Positions 50,922-59,727 of a stretch of 64,000 bases of DNA are shown here, piece after piece. The DNA comes from Halopseudomonas maritima. Lineage in GTDB: Bacteria; Pseudomonadota; Gammaproteobacteria; Pseudomonadales; Pseudomonadaceae. The notes under the pieces were generated by a model. The model did no database searches. It saw nothing but the letters and a program-made list of their open reading frames with translations, and had not been told where the DNA came from. The translations under genes and the position numbers were made by a program. The first letter of the stretch is position 1; every line of letters begins with the position of its first letter. The stretch is from positions 744,001-808,000 of the forward strand of contig NZ_CP079801.1 of assembly GCF_021545785.1 (NCBI RefSeq), written 5' to 3'.

Positions 50922-52778
50922 ATGAAAACAACAAGACATTCCTCGCTGAAACCGATCAGCCAGGCAATCAAGGGTATCGTGATTGCCGCTAGCCTGGGTC
51001 TGGCCGCCAATCAGGTAGCCGCCACCCCGATCACCTGGGACGACATTGCCAACGACCACATGACCACCAATAACGTGCTGATGTACGGCCTGGGCACCAA
51101 CGCCCAGCGCTACAGCCCGCTGAACATGGTCAACGACGAGAACGTGTTCAAGCTGACGCCCGCCTGGTCGTTCTCCTTTGGCGACGAGAAACAGCGCGGT
51201 CAGGAGTCCCAGGCCATTGTTCACGACGGAGTGATCTACGTTACAGGTTCCTACTCGCGCATGTTCGCGCTGGATGCCAAAACCGGGCGCCGACTGTGGA
51301 GCTATTCGCACCGTCTGCCCGATGACATTCGTCCCTGCTGCGACGTGGTCAACCGGGGCGCAGCTATCTACGGCGACCTGGTGTTCTTCGGCACCCTGGA
51401 CGCCAGCGTTGTTGCCCTGAACAAAGACACCGGCAAGGTGGTCTGGCGCGAGAAGTTTGGCGATCACAAGGCTGGCTACACCATGACCGGCGCACCAACC
51501 ATCGTGCAGGACCAGAGCACGGGCCGCGCGCTACTGATCCACGGCTCCTCCGGTGACGAATTCGGCGTGGTCGGCAAGCTGTTTGCCCGCGATCCGCTGA
51601 CCGGTGAAGAAGTCTGGATGCGCCCCTTCGTGGAAGGGCACATGGGTCGCCTGAACGGCGAAGAAAGTACCCCCACCGGCGACATCAAGGCACCTTCCTG
51701 GCCGGACGACCCGAACTCACCGACCGGCAAGGTCGAGGCCTGGAGTCAGGGCGGCGGCGCGCCGTGGCAGAGCGCCAGCTTTGACGCTGCCACCAACACC
51801 ATCATCATCGGCGCCGGCAACCCGGCTCCCTGGAACGGCTGGGCGCGTACGCCGGAAGACGGCGACCCGGCTGACTACGACAGCCTGTACACCTCCGGCC
51901 AGGTTGGCGTTGACCCCAGCACGGGTGAGGTCAAGTGGTTCTACCAGCACACTCCGAACGATACCTGGGACTTCTCCGGCAACAATGAGCTGGTGCTGTT
52001 CGACTACGATCAGGACGGCGAAAAAGTACCGGCCACCGCCCACGCCGATCGCAACGGTTTCTTCTATGTGGTCAACCGCGAAGACGGCAAGCTGATGAAC
52101 GCCTTCCCGTTTGTCGACAACATCACCTGGGCCAGTGGCATCGACCTGGAAACCGGTCGCCCGATCGAGAACGAAGGTCAGCGTCCGCCACGCCTGGAAG
52201 AAGGTCAGGAGCGCAGCGAAGCCATTGAAGTGTCACCACCCTTCCTCGGTGGCAAGAACTGGAACCCCATGGCCTACAGCCGCGATACCGGTCTGTTCTA
52301 CGTACCGGCCAACCACTGGAAAGAGGACTACTGGACCGAAGAAGTCAGCTACACCAAGGGCTCGGCGTATCTGGGGATGGGCTTCCGCATCAAGCGTATG
52401 TTTGACGATCACGTGGGCATCCTGCGCGCCATGGACCCGCAGACCGGCAACGTTGCCTGGGAACACAAAGAACCCCTGCCGCTGTGGGCTGGCGTGCTTG
52501 CCACCGGCGGTAACCTGGTGTTCACCGGGACAGGTGACGGCTACTTCAAGGCCTTCAACGCAGAAACCGGCGAGCAGCTGTGGGAGTTCCAGACCGGTAC
52601 CGGTGTTATCTCCCCGCCGATCACCTGGGAACAGGATGGCGAGCAGTACATCGGTGTCACCACCGGCTACGGCGGCGCGGTTCCGCTGTGGGGCGGCGAT
52701 ATGGCTGAGCTGACCAAGCCAGTCGCCCAGGGTGGCTCCTTCTGGGTATTCAAACTGCCCAGCTGGGCCAACGAGTAA
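50922..52778 (+). CDS. exaA: PQQ-dependent ethanol dehydrogenase, calcium type (ExaA)
   Basis: 618 residues: signal peptide (to about residue 34), quinoprotein propeller, vicinal Cys pair C139-C140 (RPCCDV), metal ligands E213 and N300 (GAGNPAPWN), catalytic D350 in DTWDFSGNNE. Position +2 is Ser352, not Asp, as in calcium-dependent ExaA/PedE. It oxidises primary and secondary alcohols in the periplasm and passes electrons to ExaB. AGGAAAACTGCC precedes ATG 50922; the frame open from 50868 lies in the control region. Confidence 0.94.
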   Translation: MKTTRHSSLKPISQAIKGIVIAASLGLAANQVAATPITWDDIANDHMTTNNVLMYGLGTNAQRYSPLNMVNDENVFKLTPAWSFSFGDEKQRGQESQAIVHDGVIYVTGSYSRMFALDAKTGRRLWSYSHRLPDDIRPCCDVVNRGAAIYGDLVFFGTLDASVVALNKDTGKVVWREKFGDHKAGYTMTGAPTIVQDQSTGRALLIHGSSGDEFGVVGKLFARDPLTGEEVWMRPFVEGHMGRLNGEESTPTGDIKAPSWPDDPNSPTGKVEAWSQGGGAPWQSASFDAATNTIIIGAGNPAPWNGWARTPEDGDPADYDSLYTSGQVGVDPSTGEVKWFYQHTPNDTWDFSGNNELVLFDYDQDGEKVPATAHADRNGFFYVVNREDGKLMNAFPFVDNITWASGIDLETGRPIENEGQRPPRLEEGQERSEAIEVSPPFLGGKNWNPMAYSRDTGLFYVPANHWKEDYWTEEVSYTKGSAYLGMGFRIKRMFDDHVGILRAMDPQTGNVAWEHKEPLPLWAGVLATGGNLVFTGTGDGYFKAFNAETGEQLWEFQTGTGVISPPITWEQDGEQYIGVTTGYGGAVPLWGGDMAELTKPVAQGGSFWVFKLPSWANE

Positions 52779-52826
52779 CCCCTGCCACGCCCTGCCCGCC
52801 CCGCGGGCAGGGCTCTGGAGACCGAT

Positions 52827-53492
52827 ATGAAACAGCTTCCTCTCGTCTGTGCCACGTTACTCGCCCTGGGCAGCGCTCAGCTGCTGGCCCAAAGCGCCGA
52901 CCTGGCTGAAGAAGATGTCCAGTACATCAACGGCTGCGCGCTAAAGCCCGGCACCCACTGCCCCGGGGCTGATCTGCGCGACGCCGACCTGCGCCACATG
53001 GACCTGCGCAAGGCAGACCTGACCGGCGCCAACCTCAGCGGCGCCGACCTGCGCCACGCCATTCTCGATCAGGCCCGGCTGGATCAGGGCAACCTGCAAA
53101 ACGCCAACCTGGCCCGTGCCAGCCTGCAGCAAACCGCGATGCGCGGAGCCAATGCCGACGGCGCCAACTTCATGGGCGCCAGCGCCTGGAACCTCACCGC
53201 CCAAGGCGCCAGTTTCAATGGCACCGATTTTACCGGGGCCAACCTCGAATTCGCCCGTTTCAGCGGTGCCACCCTGCACAATGCCATCCTGCGTGCGGCC
53301 AACCTGGAGATGGCCTGGCTGCCCAAGGCGGACATGGCCGGCGCAGACCTGCGCGACGCCAACCTGCAGGAGTCCAAGCTCAATCACGCCAACCTCAGCG
53401 ACGCCAACCTCGAAGGCGCACGCCTGCACTACGGCACTTTCCTCAACGTCACCATGACCGACTGCACCGCCTGTCCGGTTGACTGGGAGTAA
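52827..53492 (+). CDS. periplasmic pentapeptide-repeat protein
   Basis: 221 residues: signal peptide (ATLLALGSAQLLA), a Cys-containing YINGCALKPGTHCPGADL start and about 32 A(D/N)LxX pentapeptides (residues about 47-210) that predict a right-handed quadrilateral beta-helix, ending in a TDCTACPVDW disulfide-type tail. It lies 48 bp after exaA, separated by a 10-bp GC hairpin without T-run (52789-52813), so it is probably cotranscribed. A pentapeptide gene also sits next to the quinoprotein genes in P. putida; no function is established. Confidence 0.87.
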   Translation: MKQLPLVCATLLALGSAQLLAQSADLAEEDVQYINGCALKPGTHCPGADLRDADLRHMDLRKADLTGANLSGADLRHAILDQARLDQGNLQNANLARASLQQTAMRGANADGANFMGASAWNLTAQGASFNGTDFTGANLEFARFSGATLHNAILRAANLEMAWLPKADMAGADLRDANLQESKLNHANLSDANLEGARLHYGTFLNVTMTDCTACPVDWE

Positions 53493-53494
53493 CG

Positions 53495-53887
53495 TCAGCG
53501 TCCAGCAGCAGGCCGCCCAGCCTGCTGTCTGGCGAGAATGGCGTCAATCAGCATCTCCACCGCGTCCAGCGTACGCTCCTTCCAGCAGCGCATATCGACC
53601 AACTCGCCAACCGCGTGACTCTTCAAGCCCACAAAGCCGTGAATCAGCGCCCAGATCTGCAGCGCCTGGGTGCGTTGCTGGGCCGCGCTCGCATCGCTTG
53701 GCAACATGCCTGCGACCAACTCGGTCAAGCGCTCAAAGCCCCGCAAGCCGACCAGGCGCGCCGCGTCTGAGGGCTGGTAGCTATCGTCCAGCTTGCCAAA
53801 AATCAGCCCGTAATGCGGCTCATAGGTTTGCGCCGTCTCCAGGTAGCGACGCGCCGCCAACAACACCCGCTCGCGCGGAGAGGCCAA
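53495..53887 (-). pseudogene. TetR-family regulator, C-terminal fragment (HTH domain missing)
   Basis: About 130 residues: RERVLLAARRYLETAQTYEPHYGLIFGK...LQIWALIHGFVGLKSHAVGEL matches the C-terminal ligand-binding (WHG-type) domain of TetR regulators. The N-terminal 60-80 residue DNA-binding domain is missing: a TAG stop lies directly before the TTG at 53885-53887. With the fragment on the other strand at 53954 it forms a deletion scar. Confidence 0.68.
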
Positions 53888-53953
53888 CTACCAAAAACGA
53901 GACAGGAAAAACCGTCTGTGCTCGGTGGTACCCTTGCCCAATCACGCAACTGA

Positions 53954-54139
53954 CTACAGTGGTCGCAGGACCGTGACCTGCGCACATGGCTATTGGAGAA
54001 CCGTCTCGACGGAATGGGTAAGCTGGTCAAGGGCGCCGCGCCCGATGACGCTGACAAGCAGGCTATCATCGAGCGCACGCGCACCTACGCCATGCCCGCC
54101 ATGATGAAACTTCAGCGCTTTCTCACCGCCATCAACTAA
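53954..54139 (+). pseudogene. 3' fragment of an unidentified gene
   Basis: A rightward frame with no plausible start (TGA at 53951) gives 61 residues: RDLRTWLLENRLDGMGKLVKG, then an acidic-basic helix and YAMPAMMKLQRFLTAIN at the end. The composition is that of a real protein C-terminus and the stop is 12 bp before the DUF2855 gene, which suggests former translational coupling. I do not recognise the family. Confidence 0.5.
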
Positions 54140-54151
54140 CAGAGGTGTACC

Positions 54152-55261
54152 GTGCAGCAATTTCAGATTCGCAAAGATAACTTTCTGACCCAGCGACTGG
54201 TCGATGCCACCCCAGCGGCAAAGCTGGATGACGGACAAATTCGCCTGGCCATCGACGCCTTCTCCTTCACCGCCAACAACATCACCTACGCCGCCGCTGG
54301 CGACCAGTTGGGCTACTGGCAGTTCTTTCCGCCGCTAGGCGAGCAGAGCGAGGGCTGGGGTGTGATTCCAGTCTGGGGCTTTGCCGACGTCATCGAGTCG
54401 CGTTGCTCCGAGATTGCAACAGGCGAACGGCTTTTCGGTTATTTTCCGCCGGCCCATGAAGTCACCATGCAGCCCACCCGCATCAGTGCCCAGCATCTGG
54501 TAGACGGCAGCGCGCACCGCGCAGCGCTGCCAGCCGGCTACAACAGCTACAGCCGAGTGCACAACGAACCAGGCTACAAGCCGGCAACAGAACCAGAACG
54601 CATGCTGCTGTGGCCGCTGCACATTACCTCCTTTTGCATCTGGGACTCGCTGCAAGACAGCCAATGGCACGATGCAAAGCAGGTCATCATCCTCAGCGCC
54701 TCCAGCAAAACCAGTATTGGACTGGGTTACGCCATGTTCAAGGATGATCAGGCGCCCGCGACCATCGGCGTAACCTCGGCCCGCAACAGCGAGCTGGTTC
54801 AACAGCTCGGTATCTACGACAGCGTTGTCGGCTATGAGCAGCTGCAGGATATCGACCCATCAGTACCTACCATGATCGTCGACATGTCTGGCAACGCCAG
54901 CATGCTCAACGCCCTGCACGCCCACCTGGGCGATCACCTGCGCTACTGCCTGCGCGTGGGCCTGACCCACTGGGACGAAACCCAAACCAGGCTTACCGTC
55001 GGCAGCGACCGCAGCAGCTTCTTCTTTGCGCCCGGACATATTCAAAAGCGCATGAAAGATTGGGGGCCACAGGGTTTTGCCGAGCGCAGCCAGCAGTTTC
55101 TGCGCGATGCCGCCGCCTGGAGCCGTCGCTGGCTCAAAACCCGGGAAGTGAACGGCCTGCAAGGCCTTGCCGAGGTATACCCCGCAGTGTGCAAAGGCCA
55201 GCTCGCTGCCGATGAAGGCGTGATTGTCACCCTGGGCGCGGCTACGCAGAAGAGCAACTGA
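54152..55261 (+). CDS. DUF2855 family protein
   Basis: 369 residues matching DUF2855 in length and character: ...IDAFSFTANNITYAAAGDQLGYWQFFP near residue 34 and VIILSASSKTSIGLGYAM near 178 resemble the quinone-oxidoreductase (MDR) superfamily, but without an obvious glycine-rich NAD(P) loop or zinc ligands. The GTG start at 54152 is behind AGAGGTG. Probably an oxidoreductase-like protein of unknown function; its former operon partner and regulator look deleted. Confidence 0.78.
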   Translation: MQQFQIRKDNFLTQRLVDATPAAKLDDGQIRLAIDAFSFTANNITYAAAGDQLGYWQFFPPLGEQSEGWGVIPVWGFADVIESRCSEIATGERLFGYFPPAHEVTMQPTRISAQHLVDGSAHRAALPAGYNSYSRVHNEPGYKPATEPERMLLWPLHITSFCIWDSLQDSQWHDAKQVIILSASSKTSIGLGYAMFKDDQAPATIGVTSARNSELVQQLGIYDSVVGYEQLQDIDPSVPTMIVDMSGNASMLNALHAHLGDHLRYCLRVGLTHWDETQTRLTVGSDRSSFFFAPGHIQKRMKDWGPQGFAERSQQFLRDAAAWSRRWLKTREVNGLQGLAEVYPAVCKGQLAADEGVIVTLGAATQKSN

Positions 55262-55370
55262 CCACACCCCGTTCCGTCGCCAAGGCGGTGGAGCGGGTAA
55301 AGCGGACCTGAGCGCCACGGTTGAAAACGCAAAGGCCACCTAGCCTAGCCGGACGCTGCTGACTGAAAGC

Positions 55371-55703
55371 CCGTCAGGGATTACTCGGCGCGGGGCGCCT
55401 CACCGCTTCGGGCGGTGCGTCGATACGCCCGCCGTCGCTGCGCTCCGGCGTTCCTCGCCTGCACGGCAGGCTCGGTCGAACGAGGGTTCTCACCGAGAAC
55501 CCTCCGGACAAACAAAAACGCCCAGCTAGTCGGGGGACCGTGCCGTCTGAGACTTCGTCAGGGATTATTCGGCGCTGCGCGGCCTCACCCCTCTTCGAGG
55601 GGCCACCGTCGCGATGCTCCGGCGTTCCTCGCCTGCACGGCAGGCTCGGTCGAACGAGGGTTCTCACCGAGAACCCTCCGGACAAACAAAAACGCCCAGC
55701 TAG
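55371..55703. repeat. tandem intergenic duplication with 88-bp identical core
   Basis: Two copies of a unit of about 160 bp start CGTCAGGGATTA (about 55371 and 55557). Their last 88 bp are identical (55442-55529 and 55616-55703), including a CACGGCAGGCTCGG...GGTTCTCACCGAGAACCC hairpin and an AACGCCCAGCTAG tail. Only the second tail is followed by the matching GCTGGGC that makes a terminator, so copy 1 carries a half-terminator. No gene supported here. Confidence 0.85.
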
Positions 55704-55720
55704 GCTGGGCGTTTTTGTTT
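55684..55720. terminator. bidirectional terminator downstream of tRNA-Ser
   Basis: GCCCAGC-TAG-GCTGGGC stem (55694-55710) with GTTTTTGTTT on the right and a matching A-rich run on the left, so it works on both strands. Leftward it closes the tRNA-Ser transcript. Confidence 0.85.
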
Positions 55721-55723
55721 GTA

Positions 55724-55813
55724 TGGCGGAGAGTCAGGGATTCGAACCCTGGGTACGGTTGCCCGTACAACGGATTTCGAATCCGTCCCATTCGACCACT
55801 CTGGCAACTCTCC
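55724..55813 (-). tRNA. tRNA-Ser (CGA anticodon)
   Basis: Read leftward from 55813: acceptor GGAGAGT pairs with ACTCTCC, D-arm GCCAGAGTGGTCGAATGGGA, anticodon stem ACGGA-TTCGAAA-TCCGT with anticodon CGA, a long variable arm typical of class II tRNAs, T-arm with GGTTCGAATCC, discriminator G and an encoded CCA (55724-55726). Reads the UCG serine codon. Confidence 0.96.
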
Positions 55814-55866
55814 AAGTCGGCGCGCATGTTACCAGCTTTTGCTGACAATGCGGTAGCCGAAGATGC

Positions 55867-56580
55867 TCAGGACAGCGGTACGCCAAGGCGTTGGGCGACT
55901 TCTTCGTAGGCTTCGATAACACCACCGAGGCCCTGACGGAAGCGGTCTTTGTCCATCTTCTTGCGGGTTTCCTTGTCCCACAGGCGGCAGCCGTCGGGGC
56001 TGAACTCGTCGCCAAGGACAATCTCGCCCTTGAACAGACCGAATTCCAGCTTGAAGTCGACCAGCAGCAGGCCGGCGTCGTCAAACAGGCCCTTGAGGAT
56101 GTCGTTGATCTTCAGCGTAAGTTCCTGCATGCGCGCCAGCTGTTCGGCGGTCGCCCAGCCGAAGGTCACAACGTGCGACTGGTTGATGAAGGGGTCGCCC
56201 TTGGCGTCGTCTTTCAGGAAAAGTTCAAAGGTCGGCGGCGTCAGGGTCATGCCCTCTTCCACGCCCAGTCGCTTGACCAGGCTACCGGCGGCAAAGTTGC
56301 GTACGACACATTCAACCGGAATCATGTCGAGCTTTTTGACCAGCGACTCGGTGTCAGACAACAGTTGGTCGTACTGGGTAGGGATACCGGCGTCTTCCAG
56401 CTTCTGCATGATGAAGGCGTTGAAGCGGTTGTTGACCATGCCCTTGCGATCGAGCTGTTCGATCTTCTTCCCATCAAAGGCGGAGGTGTCGTTGCGGAAC
56501 AGCAGGACCAGGCGATCCGGATCGTCAGTGGTGTATACCGACTTGGCTTTACCGCGATAGAGTTCGTTACGTTTTTCCAT
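55867..56580 (-). CDS. purC: phosphoribosylaminoimidazole-succinocarboxamide synthase
   Basis: 237 residues. SAICAR synthase joins CAIR and aspartate in purine synthesis. RGKAKSVYTTDDPDRLVLLFRND at the start (nucleotide loop) and VDFKLEFGLFKGEIVLGDEFSPDGCRLWD near 175-203 are diagnostic, as is the length. In the conserved dapA-bamC-metallohydrolase-purC order of pseudomonads. Confidence 0.97.
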   Translation of the reverse strand: MEKRNELYRGKAKSVYTTDDPDRLVLLFRNDTSAFDGKKIEQLDRKGMVNNRFNAFIMQKLEDAGIPTQYDQLLSDTESLVKKLDMIPVECVVRNFAAGSLVKRLGVEEGMTLTPPTFELFLKDDAKGDPFINQSHVVTFGWATAEQLARMQELTLKINDILKGLFDDAGLLLVDFKLEFGLFKGEIVLGDEFSPDGCRLWDKETRKKMDKDRFRQGLGGVIEAYEEVAQRLGVPLS

Positions 56581-56617
56581 TATCGGCTCCCGCTGTCCGC
56601 AAAATGGTGATGGGCAG

Positions 56618-57379
56618 TTACTGAATTGATTGCCAGGGTAGCCCCTGGTCCTGCTGCGTCAGCAGCAGCTCTCCGGTCCAGCCGGTCAGCACGTCCTGCA
56701 GCGCTGCCAGGGCAAGCTCCGGGCGATTGTTCTTTTCGCTGATATGCGCCACGGCGATATGCCGCAACCGGTCCAGCCCCGCAGACCGCAAAAAACCGGC
56801 GGCCTGCTGGTTACTCAGATGGCCCAGATTGCCGCCAACCCGCGCCTTCAAAAAAGCCGGATAGGGTCCGCTCGATAACATGTGCGGATCATAGTTGGCT
56901 TCCAGAAAAAGTGCATCCAGATTGCTGTATTGCTCAACAATCCACGGCGTAATAGTGCCTGTATCGGTCAACACACCAAGACGCTGTTGACCGTTGTCGA
57001 ATATGTATTGGCAGGGTTCTCGCGCATCATGCGGCACGGCAACCGGGGTAATTTCCAGCTCGCCAATGCCAAAGCGCCCGTGCAGGTCGACATGGCGAAT
57101 GTCCAGGCCGTCTTCTTCACGCAGGGCATAACCGGTTCCCGGCGTCAGGTAAACCGGCAGGTCATAGCGCCTGGCCAGCTTGGCGACGCCCTGAATATGG
57201 TCGCTGTGCTCATGGGTAACCAGGATCGCACTGAGCTGATCACCACTGATACCAGCCTGGCGCAGCCGTTGCTCAGTGGCGCGCAAACTGAAACCACAGT
57301 CCACCAGCAAACGGCTGGCACCCTGTTCAACCAGGGTACCGTTACCACGGCTACCGCTGCCGAGGGAGCAATACCTCAC
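56618..57379 (-). CDS. MBL-fold metallohydrolase (YycJ/WalJ-like)
   Basis: 253 residues, metallo-beta-lactamase fold: LGSGSRGNGTLVEQG near the start, zinc motif THEHSDHIQG near 55, and VLTDTGTITPWIVEQYSNLDALFLEANYD near 136-164. This is the YycJ-like group. It overlaps bamC by 4 bp (ATGA). Substrate unknown; a nuclease or phosphodiesterase activity is typical of the fold. Confidence 0.9.
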   Translation of the reverse strand: MRYCSLGSGSRGNGTLVEQGASRLLVDCGFSLRATEQRLRQAGISGDQLSAILVTHEHSDHIQGVAKLARRYDLPVYLTPGTGYALREEDGLDIRHVDLHGRFGIGELEITPVAVPHDAREPCQYIFDNGQQRLGVLTDTGTITPWIVEQYSNLDALFLEANYDPHMLSSGPYPAFLKARVGGNLGHLSNQQAAGFLRSAGLDRLRHIAVAHISEKNNRPELALAALQDVLTGWTGELLLTQQDQGLPWQSIQ

Positions 57380-58515
57380 TGGCGCGGCGGCCGCTCGTTC
57401 AGGCCGCGCTGAATACGCTCCAACAGGTCACGGGCGGTCGCGCTGTCGGCTGCCTGCTCGATGCCGGCATCCACACTGACCTCAATGCGGCTGGACACTG
57501 GCGTCAGACGAACCTGCAATTGATTGCCATCATCCTCAACCTGCTCTTCTTCATCGTCACCGCCAAACCAGCGGGCGAAGAAGCCCGGCTCTTCTTCCTG
57601 TTCCGAGCGGGTTTGATCCAGATCTACGTAATAGACGCCGGAGCTGCGGTTGTAGTCCGTCACCAGTACGTCCGCGCGGGCCAGCGCTTCGCCCACATCA
57701 GACCAGGCGCGGTTGAAGTCGGTCAGCATGTACAGCACGCTGTTGCCAGCGCCGTCTTGCTCCAGGCTGGTCTCTACCGGGCCGCTGTTGATGATGCTGG
57801 ACACCAGCGCCGGGCCATCGCTGCTGACGCTCTGGTTCAGGTAGGTTTCCAGCTCGGCCAGCAAAGCGCGCTCGAAGTTGGCGTTGTCTGAACGGGTCGG
57901 CCATTCGCTGTCGTCATCGCCCAGATCGCGCGCCTGGTGTAGCACCTTGATCTCGGCCGTGCCGTTCTTGACGCCAGGCTCCAGGCGCAGACGGAAGCGC
58001 TGCTCTTCGTCGTCCACCCGCTGCCCTTCTTGCACCAGCGGCAGCATGCGGCGTACCAACGGGTTGCCGGCAGCCTTGCTGAAATCGACCCACTGGGTAG
58101 CAAATTCGCTCAGCGCGGCATCACTTTGTGCCATGGGCACACGGTAGTCAGACCAGAAACGCTGCAACAGGGGCCACACGTCGGAGGCCGGCAGCTGTGC
58201 CAACACCCAGCGCTGGCTGCCTTCTTGTTGCAGCGAGAACGTGGAGGTGTCAACACCGGCCGCCATTGGGCGCGGACGTGGCGTTTCAAATTTTTCACCC
58301 GGCTGCGGCGCGGCGGCAATCTGTCCAGGAACCGGCAGAAGATCGCCCGTGGGCTTGCTTTCCAGCCCGGCCGGCACCGTCATGCGAGGCTGCACCTCGG
58401 CCTGCTGATAGTCGCTACCACGATCACGGAAGTATCCGTCTTCCCCCATCAGATACCCACAGCCGCTCAGGCTGGCCAAAACTCCCAGGGTCAGTGCGCT
58501 CAGCACAGGCTTCAT
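57376..58515 (-). CDS. bamC: BamC, outer-membrane assembly lipoprotein
   Basis: 379 residues. The lipobox LASLSGC near residue 15-20 is followed by an unstructured stretch and two helix-grip domains (WVLAQLPASDVWPLLQRFWSDY, SVLYMLTDFNRAWSDVGEALARADVLVTDYNRSSGVYYVDL). Component of the BAM complex. ATG 58515 gives a proper signal peptide. It follows dapA by 34 bp, the conserved arrangement. Confidence 0.92.
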   Translation of the reverse strand: MKPVLSALTLGVLASLSGCGYLMGEDGYFRDRGSDYQQAEVQPRMTVPAGLESKPTGDLLPVPGQIAAAPQPGEKFETPRPRPMAAGVDTSTFSLQQEGSQRWVLAQLPASDVWPLLQRFWSDYRVPMAQSDAALSEFATQWVDFSKAAGNPLVRRMLPLVQEGQRVDDEEQRFRLRLEPGVKNGTAEIKVLHQARDLGDDDSEWPTRSDNANFERALLAELETYLNQSVSSDGPALVSSIINSGPVETSLEQDGAGNSVLYMLTDFNRAWSDVGEALARADVLVTDYNRSSGVYYVDLDQTRSEQEEEPGFFARWFGGDDEEEQVEDDGNQLQVRLTPVSSRIEVSVDAGIEQAADSATARDLLERIQRGLNERPPRQ

Positions 58516-58549
58516 AAATGTTTCCTTGGTCAACAGGTATTCCGATTGA

Positions 58550-59425
58550 TTAGAGCAGGCCACACTCACGCAGGGCGCCGTGCACGGTGTCGTGGCAGCG
58601 GGCGCTGAGCTGAGTCAACGGCAGACGAATGCCATCGGCAATCAGCCCCATCTCAAGCAGAGCCCACTTGACCGGAATCGGATTGGATTCGATAAACAGC
58701 GCCTTGTGCAGGGGCATCAGGGCCTCATTGAGGCGGCGAGCCGTTGCATCATCGCCACGCAGGGCAGCAGCACACAGCTCGTGCATTTGCTGGGGCGCCA
58801 CGTTGGCCGTCACGGAGATATTGCCTTTGCCACCCAGCAGGATCAGCTCTACTGCCGTTGCATCATCGCCGGAGTAGACCGCCATGCGATCGCCCACCCG
58901 CTCGATAACCTCGCGCGCACGCTGCAGGTCACCGGTCGCTTCCTTGATACCAACGATGTTGCTGATGGCAGCCAGGCGCTCAACGGTTTCCGGCAGCATG
59001 TCGCACGCGGTGCGACCCGGCACGTTGTACAGAATCTGCGGAATGGCAACGGCTTCAGCGATGTGCTTGTGGTGCAGGTACAGGCCTTCCTGGGTAGGCT
59101 TGTTGTAATAGGGGGTAACCAGCAGTGCAGCATCGGCACCAACGCTGCGCGCCGCCTCGGTCAGTTCGACCGCTTCACGGGTCGAGTTGGCGCCAGTACC
59201 GGCAATCACCGGGATGCGCCCGCCAACCTGCTGTACCACGCGGCGAATAGCTTCCTTGTGCTCGCTCATGTCGAGGGTAGCGGACTCACCGGACGTGCCG
59301 ACGGCAACGATGCCGTCGGTACCCTTTTCCAGGTGGAAGTCGATCAGGCGCTCCAGAGCCTGCCAATCCAGGTCTCCGTTTGAATCCATGGGTGTAACCA
59401 GCGCCACCAGACTGCCCGAGATCAT
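58550..59425 (-). CDS. dapA: 4-hydroxy-tetrahydrodipicolinate synthase
   Basis: 291 residues; condenses pyruvate and aspartate semialdehyde in the lysine/DAP pathway. GTSGESATLDMSEHKE near 43, the catalytic Tyr in LVTPYYNKPTQEG near 131 and the Schiff-base Lys in IVGIKEATGDL near 160 are all present. ATG 59425 starts at MISGSLVALVTPM; the frame to 59698 runs into the divergent promoter region. Confidence 0.96.
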   Translation of the reverse strand: MISGSLVALVTPMDSNGDLDWQALERLIDFHLEKGTDGIVAVGTSGESATLDMSEHKEAIRRVVQQVGGRIPVIAGTGANSTREAVELTEAARSVGADAALLVTPYYNKPTQEGLYLHHKHIAEAVAIPQILYNVPGRTACDMLPETVERLAAISNIVGIKEATGDLQRAREVIERVGDRMAVYSGDDATAVELILLGGKGNISVTANVAPQQMHELCAAALRGDDATARRLNEALMPLHKALFIESNPIPVKWALLEMGLIADGIRLPLTQLSARCHDTVHGALRECGLL

Positions 59426-59727
59426 GCAACTCTCCACTTGGAACAATAAACGACAATGGTACTTTCGCCCCGCGGCCAGTACAAGGGAGCACTGATTAAT
59501 TACACCGCGTCGGTAACCAGCAGACAGCTGCTGACCGGACGCCACCGAGGACCGCCACACGGGCAGCAAGCAGCGCGCCGACTTCTGCCCATCAGACACG
59601 TCGAGCTGGCTCGCCACCGCCGCCCGACACCGCTCGCTACCGGCAGTTGCCCCGCCTCCGACAGGCTGGGACAATAGCCGCTTGTTTATCGCGCTCAAAA
59701 GGCGCTTCCGTGAATTAGAGGATCACC
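59426..59727. other. dapA / gcvR-like divergent promoter region
   Basis: 302 bp between divergent genes. No further gene is supported. A short ATTAATTA stretch near 59495 is a candidate promoter element for dapA. Confidence 0.4.

Noticed and set aside
59426..59698. N-terminal extension of dapA by about 91 codons
   Set aside because: DapA proteins start at the MISGSLVALVTP-type segment; the extension crosses the divergent promoter region.
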